Source of the DNA: Petrolisthes cinctipes
Lineage: Eukaryota > Arthropoda > Malacostraca > Decapoda > Porcellanidae
Assembly: GCA_033782935.1 (NCBI GenBank)
Contig: JAWQEG010000077.1
Location: 1 to 64,000, forward strand
Length of the DNA stretch: 64,000 nucleotides
Reading direction: 5' to 3'
In this document: positions 40,931 to 52,749 of the stretch, piece after piece
How positions within the stretch are numbered: the stretch's first letter is position 1
How the letters are laid out: each line of letters starts with the position of its first letter
Notes under the pieces: generated by a model
The model's database searches: none
Told to the model about the DNA's origin: nothing
The model's input: only the letters and a program-made list of their open reading frames with translations
Program-made: the position numbers and the translations under genes

Positions 40931-43856
40931 CTATCTATCTATCTATCTATAGCTCCGACGCCTCGCTCCCTCCGGGAACTCCCCCCAAGGGGGTGGCCAC
41001 GGCAGAAGTGTCTCCAGTTCTCCCTGTTCCAACACTCCCTCCTTACTTGGTCCATCCCTACTCTACCCCTCATGTTTCTCTCCTTTACATACTCTTCCAC
41101 TCTGTTCTGCCATCTGACCGGAGGTCTGCCTCTCACACCAGGTCCCACAACTTCACTTCCATACACCTTCTTTACAAATTCCTCGCCTTGCATTCTCTCC
41201 ACATGTCCAAACCATCTCAATGTATCACGTTTCACTCTCTCAACCACTCCACACTCAATGCCAATTGCCTTCTCACTCATACCACATCTCTCATATACAC
41301 TCTCATTACTTTCTCCATCCCATCTAGTAAGTCCACATGCTCCTCTCAAGTAACTCATTTCCACAGCACCTATTCTAGACTGATGCGCCCTACTCCATGT
41401 CCATGTCTCCGACGCATATGTCAGTGTTGGCAGGATTATACTATTTCGTAGTCCCCTTTTCACTTCCATACTCACACTTCTACCCTTCATAATCCTCCCC
41501 AGTGATCCTATGACCTGCCTACCCTTCACTGCTCTCTCCCTAATTTCTCCTTCCATACTTCCATGTTTACACATAACTGTACCCAGGTACTTAAACTCCT
41601 TCACTTCCTCCATCCTCTCACCCCTCAGAGTTATCTCACACTTCGTCCCAGTTGGTACAGCCACTCTGTAAGGTGTAGCAAAGTCAATCACTTCAGTTTC
41701 TGCTCTTTCAAATACCATCACTTTACTTTTATCTACATTCACCTTCAATTTCCTTCGTTTACACACAGACTGAAATTCGTCCACCACTCTCTGTAAATTC
41801 CTTTCATTCTCAGCCATCAGCACAGTGTCATCCGCAAACAAACTTGCCACCAGGGACCAAATTGCTTCATTCAGCCTCAACTTCACCCCCAGACCATTCA
41901 CTTTGGCTTTCACCTCTCTCATACAACCATCCATATATATATTGAACAACCATGGTGACATAACACACCCCTGTCTCAGCCCTACACTAATATTAAAACT
42001 CTCACTTAGATCACCCTCTACCCGTACACATGCTTTTGCATCTGCATAAAAAGCCTCAATACCTTTCAGCAAAGGCCCCCCAACACCATAAATTCTCAAC
42101 ACCTCTGTCATAGCTTTCCTATCAACTCTATCATATGCCTTCTCCAAATCCATGAAGGCAGCATACAACTTCTTACCCTTCCCAATATACTTCTCAACTA
42201 TTGATTTTAATGCAAATATTTGGTCCACACATCCTCTACCCTTTCTGAACCCTCCCTGCTCCTCACTAACTTTATTCCCTGTTACTTCCATCAGTCTTTC
42301 AGTAAGAACCTTCCCGTAAACCTTCCCCGGTACACTAAGAAGACTTATTCCCCTATAGCTACCACACTCATCCTTACTCCCCTTCCCCTTGTACAAAGGT
42401 ACAATTATGGCTCTCCTCCAATCCTCTGGCACCTCTCCCTGCCTCCACGCCAATGTACATATAAGCAACATCCACTCCACCACTTCCTCCCCCCCACACT
42501 TTAACATTTCAGCAGTTATCCCATCCACCCCCGGTGCCTTTCCCATCTTCAACTTTCCTATTGCTTTCCTAACCTCTTCCCTTCCTAATTCTCCCTGTAC
42601 ATCCTGTCGTCTACCACCTGCCTCCATCCCCATGCATGTCACCACCGCCTCCCCTCCCGTCCCCCCATTCATCAACCGATCAAAATGCCTCTTCCACACT
42701 TCTTTCACTTCCTCACTTCTACTCACAGTAACTCCATCCTCTCTCTTCATTCTCACACTACCAGACTTTCCTTCTCCTCTTTCTCTTTTCACTTCCTTCC
42801 AGAATAATTTCTTGTTCTCTTTAAACTTTTCACTCAGCTTCATACCAAACTCCTCATCCACTCTCCTTTTACTCTCACTCACCATCCTTTTCACTTGTCT
42901 CTTACACACATTATATTCTCTTTTCCATCTCTCTCTCACTTCTTCCGGCACATTCCTCTGTAGTGTTCTCCTATATGCCTTCCTCTTATCCTCTACAGCA
43001 TCTTTCACTTCTTCTGTCCACCAAGCACTCCCTTTCTTGCCCCTCTTCTGTGACTTATATCCTACTACCTCTGCTGCTGTCCTTAATACTCTCATCTTAA
43101 ACATTTCATACACCGCATTCACTCCTACTCCCTCCCCTATCCCCATCCTTACATCTCCCAGCACCTCACCCACCCTCCTCTTATATTCCTCCCTATACTC
43201 TTCTACATCTAATTTCCCACTAGCCACCTCCCTCTTATTCCTCACCCCTTCATCCCTCCTACTATACTCCCACTTAACCCTAACCTTCATCCTCACCAAC
43301 ACCGCAAAATGGTCGGAGCAATGGACCATTCCTCTCACCACTTTTGCGTCATACACATCCTTCCTCAACCTTTCATCCACTGCCACATAGTCAATCAAAC
43401 TCTTTTGCTCTCCTCTCTCATCCCTTCTCTTCCACGTATACCTGTGGATCATCTTGTGCTGAAAGAAGGTGTTCGCCAAGAACAACCCCCTCTCAGCACA
43501 GACATCCACTAGATATTCACCATTCTCATTTGTTCCTTCTACACCCCATTTACCCACAATATTCCCCACTTCCTCACCTCCCACCTTTCCATTCATATCT
43601 CCCATCATTATTACTCTCCTTCCATTATCAATTCCTCTCAGACATGTATTCAATTCCTCCCAAAACACTCTCATCTTCTCTCTCCCTGTCTTACTCTTTT
43701 CATTCACTGGTGCATAAGCACACACCCAAGCATACTTCATCAAGCCAATCTTTCCAGTCATCCATACTATTCTAGACCCATTCCACCCATGTCCATCCAC
43801 TCCCTTCCACACCCACGGAGACACCAACAGCGCACACCCTTCCTTCCCTACAGAGG
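40929..43856 (-). mobile_element. RTE-type retrotransposon, 5'-truncated
   Basis: Minus-strand element with a (TATC)n 3' tail at 40929-40950 and a single ORF. It starts inside the endonuclease and sits in the coiled-coil exon of the THAP gene. Related fragments in the window: 12708-12875, 15736-16165, 27650-27716, 40268-40440 and 62228-62565. Confidence 0.85.
40939..43856 (-). CDS. RTE-type endonuclease-reverse transcriptase, open frame
   Basis: About 970 codons without a stop. The endonuclease lacks its first ~80 residues and begins near VGKEGCALLVSP. MMGDMNGKVG and VHCSDHFAVLV (catalytic Asp, Asn and His blocks) are present. RT blocks are MGKAPGVDGITAEM, GFRKGRGCVDQIF, YAAFMDLEKAYDRVDR, VGLRQGCVMSPWLFN and SLFADDTVLMAE (Asp pair near 41819-41841). 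The C-terminus has LRWFGHVERM and VRGRPPVRWQNRVEEY. GLRQGCVMSP and the GRPPxRW tail are usual in RTE-clade elements. RTE elements often use a short tandem 3' tail, as seen. The frame runs 12 codons further into flanking DNA by chance. Truncated endonuclease means it is not autonomous. Confidence 0.85.
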
Positions 43857-44056
43857 AAAATACAGAGTACAAAAATTTGGTATCAGAGTACAACCTTGAA
43901 AAAGCAAAACAAACTTATGCCAATAAACCTATTATACCAGCATCTATGACTATATGTATCCTCACGGCCTTGTTAGGCTTCTGTTTTGTTCTATGTGCTA
44001 GTTCCCTCTTTATTAGTCTGTTTCCTTATACCATCTGTGTAGTAAATGTGTTCTGA
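43857..44056 (+). pseudogene. Possible continuation of THAP coiled coil with a hydrophobic C-terminal stretch
   Basis: Open plus-strand frame EENTEYKNLVSEYNLEKAKQ, then ASMTICILTALLGFCFVLC, stopping at TGA 44054-44056. The first part is helical like the sequence before the RTE. The hydrophobic end may be intronic read-through. No transposase catalytic motif is seen. 44057-44487 has no recognised gene. Confidence 0.25.
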
Positions 44057-44487
44057 GGCCTGGTACTGTACTAGTTTAAGTATTGTTGGATTATGGTACT
44101 AAATCATATTCCAGTTGTATGAACACTTTATGTGCTTGAATTTTTAAAAACTTCAGAGTTATCATTGCAAGGGAAGAATAGTTAGATGCAAATGAGCATG
44201 AGAGGGTAAGATGCAGCATATAAATAATTTTTGTAGCACTCAGTACATGGTTGAATGTCATACTTGATAATCATAGTTCCTGGCTTGTACAACAGCTTTA
44301 AAATGTACAGTTTATTATAGTAGCTGTATTTTTGTAGGAAGAACTGTTCCATGCTGACTTTTTACACTATGGGTGAGAGGTTACAGACTTTTGATTCATT
44401 CAGATTTGCTCACTTTTTTTCACTCGCCTCTGTATTTAATACTGTACTTTAGATTTCAAGGAAATAAATTACTCGTGTCTACTTTTA

Positions 44488-44880
44488 TGTTCTTACCTAT
44501 TTGTATTTCTGTACATCTTTGTTTCCTCTTCTTTTAATTGTTTTCTTACTGTGACTTCTAATTGTAGGTATTCCCTGTTGACACAAGTTTTCTATATCCT
44601 TACTATTCCATACTACTGCAGCATATTCCAAGGTAGGCCTTATAAAGGATGTAATTATTTTCTTGATCATTTCTTCATCTATTTAAGTGAAGGCCACTCT
44701 CAAGTTTGCTAACAATGTATACATGTTTCTCACTTTTTCATTTATATGATCATCTGGTGTCAATTTCTTATTTATCGTTACCCCTAAATCTTTCTTTCTC
44801 TGCTTTATTTAATATTTTATGTCCAAGCTTGTACTGCCAATTTGGTCTTCTCTCACTTCTACCAAATTTAATAATAATGT
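44488..44880 (-). mobile_element. Fragment of the CR1-like family at 17186-20097
   Basis: TGTTCTTACCTATTTGTA, GGTAGGCCTTATAAAGGATG and CTTGTACTGCCAATTTGGTC match the RT thumb and 3' part of that element. An internal deletion lies near 44600 and both ends are truncated. Confidence 0.85.
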
Positions 44881-45559
44881 GTTTAATATCTTCAGTTTCC
44901 AGAACTAAAGTAGTTAAAGGAAGTACATTATTATGCCAAGATAACTCAAACACAAAAATGTATTCCACACTGGCAAAATAAATAGTAATTAAGAGTAAAC
45001 AGAAAAAATTTACAAACTTCTCGGAATAGCAAAATGACTGCACAGACTACTGGATATACAAAACTACAGAAGGGCCTGTAAAGAAACGTTCTTTTTCTTG
45101 CAAGTAATGAAAGGTCACATTTGAAAGTAAATCATGTACAAAAAGAAGCGAAATTGTGGGTGAAGTTAGAGTTAATGTTGGGAGAAAGATGGGTGAGAGA
45201 CATGATATGCATGTAATACAACATAAAGAAATATTAACGAATCTCTAGGAATTTCAGTCAATAATCCCAATTTTCTATGTTTGTGACTCATCTATATTTA
45301 ATCATAATAAATTAATATCACGGGGTTTTGCTAGCTAGAATCGGCGTGAGCGAGCCTCTATCAGCTTGTAAATACAGTGCTATAGCCTTCAATATAGCAT
45401 ACACTAGTCTACTATTCATGAAAACTATATCTACAACTATCAATTAACTCTTTTAGAGAACACCACACACGTATGATGTATAAATCATGTATTAAAACCG
45501 AGAATAAGGAGAGATTATTTAAGTTTGAACGAGATTCCTGCATGCGAGGGTCTCCAGCA

Positions 45560-45661
45560 GGGTCTCCAGTGAGCGTCATCACTTTGACGTCACGGAGCGC
45601 GTGACGTCACGGCTGAATTGATGACGTTTCACTGAACTATCCTTACTGTCTCTCATCCTTG
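45560..45661 (-). repeat. Right inverted repeat of the THAP-containing segment (candidate TIR)
   Basis: Complement of this stretch repeats the blocks listed for 38554-38644, plus an extra GTGACGTCA-rich insert, so TGACGTCA occurs twice here. Outer end is CCTTG at 45657-45661. 44880-45560 holds no recognised gene. Confidence 0.65.
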
Positions 45662-45837
45662 ATCCAGTCCACCTACCACCAATACAACTTGCCGGAATAC
45701 AACACTACCACCTACTCTTCAACTCCACAAGAACCAGTACCTTCCACATAATTTGCTTCCAATTAAGGTAAATTGGTGTATGAAACAAGGGGTCTGATTT
45801 GGTCTTCCTAATTCTATAACAAATTGATGTTCTGGTT

Positions 45838-46050
45838 AAGGCCGAAGGATGCAAACGGTTAGGTCCCGAAGGATGCCATGATTAGGTCCCGAAGAATGGA
45901 AAGGTTAGGTGCCGAAGTATGGCAAGGTTAGGTGCCGAAGTATGGCAAGGTTAGGTGCCAAAGTATGGCGAGGTTAGGTGCAAAAGTATGGCAAGGTTAG
46001 GTGCCTAAGTATGGCAAGGTTAGGTCCCGAAGGATGCCCCCTTCTAGGTT
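45838..46050. repeat. Minisatellite, ~23-bp unit AAGGTTAGGTGCCGAAGTAT
   Basis: About nine units varying between GTCCCGAAGGATGC and GTGCCGAAGTATGGC. The embedded GGTTAGGT resembles telomere pentamers but the unit is longer. Confidence 0.9.
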
Positions 46051-46137
46051 AGGTTAGGTCAGGTCTTTTTAATTCTGTAATATCTCGATGCTATGGTTAA
46101 GACCGAAGGATGCCCGATGCAGGTTGGGTCAGAAAAA

Positions 46138-46320
46138 AGTTGGCTCGGGTTTTTAATTTTTCAATATTTATGCTCATTGAAAACTGGAAAGCCCGAGCCA
46201 AGTTTGGCAAAACTTGGCTCGGGTTTTCCAGTTTTCCAGATTTATGCTTGTTGAAAATTGGAAAACCCGAGCCAACTTTTGCCGAAACTTGGCTCGGGTT
46301 TTCCACTTTTTGACATTTAT
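46138..46320. repeat. Alternating inverted/direct repeats of a GGCTCGGGTTTT motif
   Basis: AACTTGGCTCGGGTTTTCCA and its complement alternate five times, about 80 bp per pair, giving short hairpins. 46320-46580 has nothing else. Confidence 0.8.
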
Positions 46321-46580
46321 GGCATGTCGTGAGTGCAATCTAGAAAGGCAAATATACTATATTATGAGTTTTCCCCCTACCCAAAACCTCCAATTTCCCA
46401 GGCTCTCCCCCAAGATTGTTGGATGGGAGGGAGGGGGCTATCTCCAAAACGAAGCATTACCTAAAGAAACGAAGGTCAACATCATTCAAATCACACTAAA
46501 ACCTTCTAGGAATTATATATTTTTCCTATGAAATCCTGTTGTGGCAACTTGTAAAAATTTACCAAAGTTGTACATAATAT

Positions 46581-47150
46581 TGTTACGGTTCTGTGAACCT
46601 ATCTCGTGAAACACCAAGATCGACACACACACACACAACTGGACTTTCCCTCGTTCCCTCGTTTAATCTATTCCTCCAATCAACATTTGCCAAAGCGATT
46701 CCCCTCTTCACCCCTCCAAGATTTCGGACGGTATAAAAAGGGATTCAGCCGGTAGAAAAGTCAGCACATCCTACAGCGAGCTTGACTCTCACACACACAC
46801 TCCTGCCAAGACTCCCTGCCAGCCCTTGAGTATTTCTACTATTTTCCTCTTTGTTCCCCTTATATTCTGTGTTCATTACCGTTCCTCCACATATAGGTTA
46901 CTAAGGTGTATTTAGGGTATAATATTATGTTTAGGATATAATTTACTGTATAGGTTAAATGTGAATCTTGTGGTAACATTATTATGTTGTCCAATGTCTG
47001 TAACTTCTGTATATAGTTTGCTTTTATATATAATTAAACTGTTATTCAGCCCTTCATTTACAAGTATAAATCCGAACCTACTCTTAAGTTTTATCACGTG
47101 GAAGTCATCTGGGCTCTAAGACTTAATCATATCTAGACCTAAGCGTGATA
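46581..47150 (+). repeat. 5' LTR
   Basis: Begins TGTTACGGTTCTG and ends AAGCGTGATA. Nearly identical to 60091-60656. A TATAAAAAG box is at 46733-46741, about the right place for an LTR promoter. Confidence 0.95.
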
Positions 47151-47152
47151 AG

Positions 47153-47172
47153 TGGCGACCTCACCAGGATAT
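47153..47172 (+). other. Primer-binding site
   Basis: TGGCGACCTCACCAGG lies two bases past the LTR. TGGCGACC-type sites are common in Gypsy-type elements; I do not assign the tRNA. 47173-47794 is untranslated leader. Confidence 0.6.
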
Positions 47173-47794
47173 TCCAGGGTAATTTTGTTATATAATATCT
47201 AGTGTAAGTTAAATTCCTACCACAACTTTAGCTATTTACATGTATTTATTTTTGTTCATAGGAATTATTTCTTGTGCTGGTTGTTTCCTCTTTTCTATAT
47301 TTTATTGGAGTGTCATATGGTCCTATAGGCATAGGCAGTCATACTATAGGTCTATCATAATTATAGTTTTGTATCTATCCGGATCCCTGAATCATGCCGT
47401 ACGATTAAAATTATTAATTTCCTCTTATGTGCTCATCTCATTCAAGCATTTATCTCGGGATTATCTTTTATTAGTGAGACCTTTTCAAGTATCTATTTCT
47501 TTTTCAAGAATCAGGAACTTTACTCTCCTCAAGTCTCTTTTATCAATCTTATTCTTCTTCAAGTGATCAAGCTCAGAAAAGTTTAGAGTAAGTTCATAAA
47601 TTCTCCTGTCTTGCTATAATCCTGAATAACTCGCTCATATAAGTGTTCCTCAGTAACCCTGATTCACTTATCACTGCCTCTAATTTATTCCTTTTGATGT
47701 TCAATGATAATTTATTTTGCCATAATAGTTAACCTCTAACTTGTGTGATTTTGTGTTAGTTTCACTCGTGGTGTTATACATTACTTTATTTATC

Positions 47795-49020
47795 ATGGCT
47801 ACCCTTCCTTTTGATGTAGAGAAATTTCAACGTAATCCACGATATGAAGACCTTTCCGACCTATTAAAATCTGATTGAAAAAACCTTGCCAAGGCATATG
47901 ATATTCCTTTTTCTGCTTAAATGACTAAGGAAGTACTGAAGAATGTAGTAGTGGAACAGTTGGTAGAGGGAGACATACTCCCCGGTGTTGCAATTGAGGT
48001 GTTGATTCCTATGAGTCATGGCGTTCATAATCCTGACTCTCCCAAGACGCGATCTAGAGTAGCTCAACCTTTACCTGAAGGTACTAGACATAGTGTGTTA
48101 ACCGAAGCAGACCCATTAGCTCTTGGAAGATTAAAATTTGAATTCGAACTAAAAATGAAAGAAATGGAACTTGCACACGACAAGGAAATTAGACTTAAAG
48201 AAATTGAAATTGAGGAGTTAAAAGTAAGAGAAGATATAGAACTTAGAATGAAGGACAGACTAACTAAATTCAATGCTGCAGAAGCTACTTCCCTATTACC
48301 CCCTTTTGAAGAAAGAGATGTAGATGGATATTTTCGTACTTTTGAAAGCCTAGCCAGGAAAAAGGAGTGGCCAAATGATCAGTGGTTAATAATCTTGTTT
48401 CCTAAACTAACTGGATGAGCTCAGATGGTGTTCAACAGTTTGGAGCAATTTGATGATTATGAAGCTGTGAAAAACAATATTTTAAGAGCTTATGAGATAA
48501 CCCCAGAAGCATATAGGCAGAAATTTAGGTCCCTAACTAAACCTTCCAGTCAAACATTTGTTGAGTTTGCATCAGAGAAACTTAGGTTGTTTAAAAAGTG
48601 TTTATACTCTACTGAAACTACTACCTTTGATTAATATAGTTGTGTTAGAAGAGGTAAAAAATAAAATGTCCATCAGTATATTAAAACATGTGGAGGAGCG
48701 AGGGGAAATAAAGTTGGAATGCTCAGCTGAGGTAGCTGACGCATATTCATTGGTGGTGCGGAGTTTGGAAGAGTGGAGACTCAGGCTCGCTCTACTAGGC
48801 CCTCCTCCGATACTCCCCTTGTGACTGGGAATGAGAAGTCTCGAGGTAATACCAGTGTATCCTATGGTCCTCCACTAATTACGTGTAACTATTGTAAAAA
48901 GCCAGGGCACACCATTCAACAATGTAGACACCCTAGTTGTAAACACTCTAACACTTCTCAAGATAATACCACTAGACACAAACCTCACGTTTCTACCATT
49001 ACACCAAACAAACCTGTTGC
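47795..49020 (+). pseudogene. Gypsy-type gag with CCHC zinc knuckle
   Basis: ATG at 47795 starts MATLPFDVEKFQRNPRYED. The rest shows a Lys/Glu-rich helix (about 48120-48260), LPPFEERDVDGYFRTFE and the WLIILFPKLTG capsid block, then EAYRQKFRSLTKPSSQTF, which resembles the SCAN-like capsid of some Gypsy elements. It ends with CNYCKKPGHTIQQCRHPSC, a CCHC RNA-binding knuckle (48888-48945). Stops at about 47876, 47918 and 48416 and a frameshift near 48630 break it. Gag would form the particle and package RNA. Confidence 0.8.
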
Positions 49021-49059
49021 AACTTCAAACTCTACTCCCTTACTTCCCAACATTTTTCA

Positions 49060-49640
49060 GCCATTCATGTATCAGGGAAAAATCTCATTGACTAAATCAA
49101 GTGACACTCACCCTATTACCATACTAAGGGATACCGCAGCAGCTCAGACCATTCTTTTTAAAGACTCTTTACCTTAATACAGTACTGCTCTAACTGGAGA
49201 AAAGGTGATTGTGTGTGACCTTACAACTGAATCTTCTTATCCTTTAGCAACCATATATATTGAATGTCCCGTATTATCTGGCACCTTCCAAGTTGCTCTG
49301 AGAGACTCCCCTTTACCTGTTCAAGGAGTGCATATGTTGCTCGGGAATGATTTAGCAGGAGAACTAGTCGTCCCTAACCTTAAAACCCTTGACTCTCCCC
49401 TGCCTGATAGCTCCCTAGAAGAATCTTCTTCCTTGTACCCTTGTTGTGCAGTAACTCGATCTCAAAGTAAAACGAAACAAATTTCCTCCACTCCATCCCA
49501 CAATCTAAAAGTTTCTTTAGAATGCCTTAATAAACAATCCTTCACACGTGAAGAGTTAATCAAAGCTCAACAGATTGATCCCACTTTGAATAACATCAGA
49601 CCAGCTGCTCTTGAGGATAAGAATGGGGGAAGGCGTGGCT
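49060..49640 (+). pseudogene. Gypsy-type aspartic protease region
   Basis: ILRDTAAAQTILF (49120-49160) is the active-site segment; the usual DTG or DSG glycine is replaced by Ala. MLLGNDLAGELV (49333-49368) is the second conserved block. One stop at 49175-49177. The frame continues to FTREELIKAQQIDPTL and ends in the SINE at 49624. Confidence 0.75.
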
Positions 49641-50056
49641 GAGTGGATAGAGTGACGGACTGCGAATGGCAAGGGCCCTGGTTCGAGTCCACGAGAAAAC
49701 GTCTGGGATTTTTTCGAGGTGATCTGATGGGTCCAGCTGTTCGTCAACTATACCCTAGCTACTCCGACACGTCATGAAAATACCCCCTACATCGTCGTCA
49801 ACTCACAACATAGAAGATGCCAGATCATATTCCAAGATGCTGTGAGTGACGGTGTAGCTGCTCTCCCCTGATAGTGACGTGTATAAATAAGGTGTCGTCA
49901 TCTAGTGGGACAGAAGAGAAGCTACGGTACCAACATCACCACGAAGCTCCACTGTCTCATCTAGTGCGACACCCAATAATCTCGGGGCCTCGCAAGAGTC
50001 ACGGGCTACTGACAGCCTACAGTCCTGAGGTTGAGGTATAGGAAAAAAAAAAAAAA
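49624..50056 (+). mobile_element. tRNA-derived SINE with poly(A) tail
   Basis: Perfect A box (TGGCTGAGTGG, 49636-49646) and perfect B box (GGTTCGAGTCC, 49680-49690) 33 bases apart, a unique body of about 340 bp and a 14-base A tail at 50043-50056. It splits the Gypsy pol frame: DKN precedes it and KLPCFYYWED follows. The tRNA head resembles a class II (Leu/Ser-like) tRNA, but the anticodon is not reliably readable. A clear target duplication was not found. Confidence 0.85.
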
Positions 50057-51240
50057 GTTGCCTTGCTTTTACTATTGGGAGGATATCTTAATGAGAGCAT
50101 ACAGACCCCCGGAGTTGAAACCCCTTGATACCTGGTCAGAATACCACCAAATTGTAGTGCCACAGTCAGTTCGGACTTCATTGGTACAATTGGCTCATGA
50201 TGGACTTGCTGGTCACTTAGGAATACTAAAAACTTACAGAAAATTGCTAACCATTTCTATTGGCCAGGAATGAAAACAGATGTGAAGTCATACATAAAAC
50301 ACTGTCATACATGTCAAACAGTTGGAAAAGCTAATGAAACCATTCCACCAGCCCCATTAAATCCTATCCCTGTAACCTCTGAGCCGTTTGAAAAGATAGT
50401 GTTGGATTGTGTGGGTCCTCTACCCAAAACTAAAAAAAGTAACCAGTATTTTGTAACAGTAATGGATGTTACTACTCGGTATCCAGAGGCTTTTCCTCTC
50501 AAGAATATTACATCTAAATCTATTCTTAAACCTATCCTTCATTTCTTTACCTCAGTTGGCATCCCCAAAATAATACAAACAGATCAAGGTAGTAATATTA
50601 CCAGCACTATATGTCAAGAGGTGACGAAGGAACTAGGAGTGACCCATGTGACCTCGACTGCTTACCATCCTCAGTCACAAGGATGCTTGGAACGATTCCA
50701 TCAAACTTTAAAATCAGTACTTCGTAAGTTCTGTTCAGAGTATGAACTGGAATGGGATGAACAGTTGGATTTCTTGCTTTTTGTTTTAAGAGAATGTCCT
50801 CAAGAATCACTTGGTTATTCCCCCTTCGAGCTTTTGTACGGCAGACAAATTAGAGGCCCCTTGAAAGTAATTAAAGATCAGTGGTTTGACTCTGCCCCTT
50901 GTTCAATTTCTGTGGAGACATATATTGAGAACTTAAGATCTAAATTATCTAATGCCGGAACCTTTGCTGCTAAACACCTTCTCAAGGCTCAAAACAAAAT
51001 GGTTTAACAACAAACTTTAGCTGTTCATCGCTCTTTCAAACCAGAAGACAAAGTTCTGTTGTTCCTTCCCATACCAGGATCACCTCTCAAGTCAAAATAC
51101 ATAGGTCCTTACAAAGTAGAAAGAACATTGGGTAAGGTGAACTATGTAATAACCACACCTGACAGGAAGAAGGATACTCAGATGGTCCATGTAAATCTTA
51201 TAAAACCATATTTTTCCAGGTTGTTGGAGGAGGAGGACCA
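50057..51240 (+). pseudogene. Gypsy-type integrase (H2C2, DDE core, GPY/F module)
   Basis: In order: LAHDGLAGHLGILKTYRKL and, after a one-base frameshift near 50248, MKTDVKSYIKHCHTCQT, the H2C2 zinc-binding part; the catalytic core with VLDCVGPLP (first Asp, near 50408), QTDQGSNITS (second Asp, near 50582) and QGCLERFHQTLK (Glu, near 50690); SPFELLYGRQIRGPL; and the C-terminal GPYKVERTLG...VHVNLIKPY module. A stop at 51006-51008 lies between core and C-terminus. Integrase inserts the cDNA into the host genome. Its place ahead of RT is the notable feature. Confidence 0.9.
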
Positions 51241-51289
51241 GAAAATAGAGGCTGTCCTTAGTGTAGAGAGACGGGAGGCTGAACAAGAG

Positions 51290-51960
51290 ACAGATTTGAA
51301 TTATGATGACCTGCCATCTATTTCAACAAACCCTGTAAATTCTCAATGGATGACTAAGATGGATGAATATTTATCCACCTTAACTACTTCTCAATATGAA
51401 GATATTTCTTCCCTACTATCAGAATTTCCTAAACTCACGACTGATCTTCCTGGGTCATGTCGCCTCATCCATCACGACATCCAGTTGTTACCTGGAGCCA
51501 GACCTATCAAACAGGCGGCCTATAAAATTAATATAGAGAAAAGGGTAATAATGAAAAAGGAGGTACAATATTTACTAGATACAGATTTAGCAGAACCACG
51601 TTTGTCACCTTGGGCTTCACCCTGCTTGCTAATACCAAAACCTGATGTCTCTTTTAGATTTTGCACTGACTACCGTAAAGTAAACCAGGTCACTGTTCAG
51701 GACTCCTACCCTCTCCCATTAATTGATGATATTATAGATGAGATAGGACAATCACCATTTATAACTACAATAGACCTCTTGAAAGGATATTATCAAATCC
51801 CTCTCACCCCACGTGCTAAGAAAGTGTCCGCATTTGTCACACCCTTCGGAGTGTATCAATATAAGGTGCTTAGTTTTGGTCTCTCTAATGCCCCGGCAAC
51901 ATTCCAGAGAATGATCAACTTCATCATACCTTGAAGGTACAGCAGCTTATCTGGACGACC
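51290..51960 (+). pseudogene. Gypsy-type reverse transcriptase, first part, interrupted at the YLDD box
   Basis: Follows the integrase in the same frame. Motifs: LLPGARPIKQAAYKI, LSPWASPCLLIPKPD, FRFCTDYRKVNQVTVQDSYP, TIDLLKGYYQIPL and FGLSNAPATFQRMINFI. A small indel at 51930 shifts the frame, after which AAYLDD is reached at 51943-51959. The host transposon starts at 51963, right behind these catalytic Asp codons. The remainder lies at 59284-60063. Confidence 0.9.
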
Positions 51961-52749
51961 TATAGTCAACCACAAGGAAACTGGCAGGTGTAGGTGGGGC
52001 AGCCGCCCCAAGCAGCGCTGCCACATCTGGTCTGTCAGAATGGGATTACCCAGGACCCAGGGCAGTAGATTAGCAGTCCTTCACCTGAATCTCCCCCCTC
52101 CCCCCTTTAGCCTACTCTTTCTTCATCTGTATTTTATGTGTCTGTTTGTCCCTCTGCATAGTAATGTGCTTCTGAATCATTATCCATTTTTTTTATTATT
52201 ATTTTTACGTCTGTTTACTATTTTTACATTTATTCATAATTTGTACATACCCCTTCCTTTTGCCTCCCTTGTGTGTGTGCCCCCCCAATGGGAACCGCTT
52301 TGACGTGGTGGGGGGGCTTGCGTGTCTCTAAGACCTGGCGAGCTAGACTAGAGGGGGCTCCGGCCCCTGCTCTGCCCCGATTTCGGGGAGAGAGGGCTTC
52401 CCATGCTAGTAATGTCGCCAGTGACAGACCAGACTAAATGGTTCCCATGCATTAGGCTGCCAGTACGGGCCAACAGCGCTGCCCTCCGGAGGGACTGCCC
52501 TCCGGAGGGACTGCCCTCTAGGGGCCGTCCTATGTTGGATGGTTGGGTGTCTGGGCCGGGAGATGTTGGGGAAGGGGGTCTCAGCACCGTCGTGGGCAAA
52601 CTTTCGAGCCATTGGGGATGCTTTTTTAAACGAGTGGCCCCGTGGGGGAAGAGGTACCCCGCCCACGGCGACCAGCGCTCGGTCCCCTCATCTGCCCGGT
52701 AGGTAGTAGCTCTTGGCTCCTGGGGCCAAAAACACTAAACCAATGATAT

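Noticed and set aside
42389..43390. Plus-strand 333-codon open frame inside the RTE
   Set aside because: Antisense shadow of the RTE ORF, which has all RT motifs.
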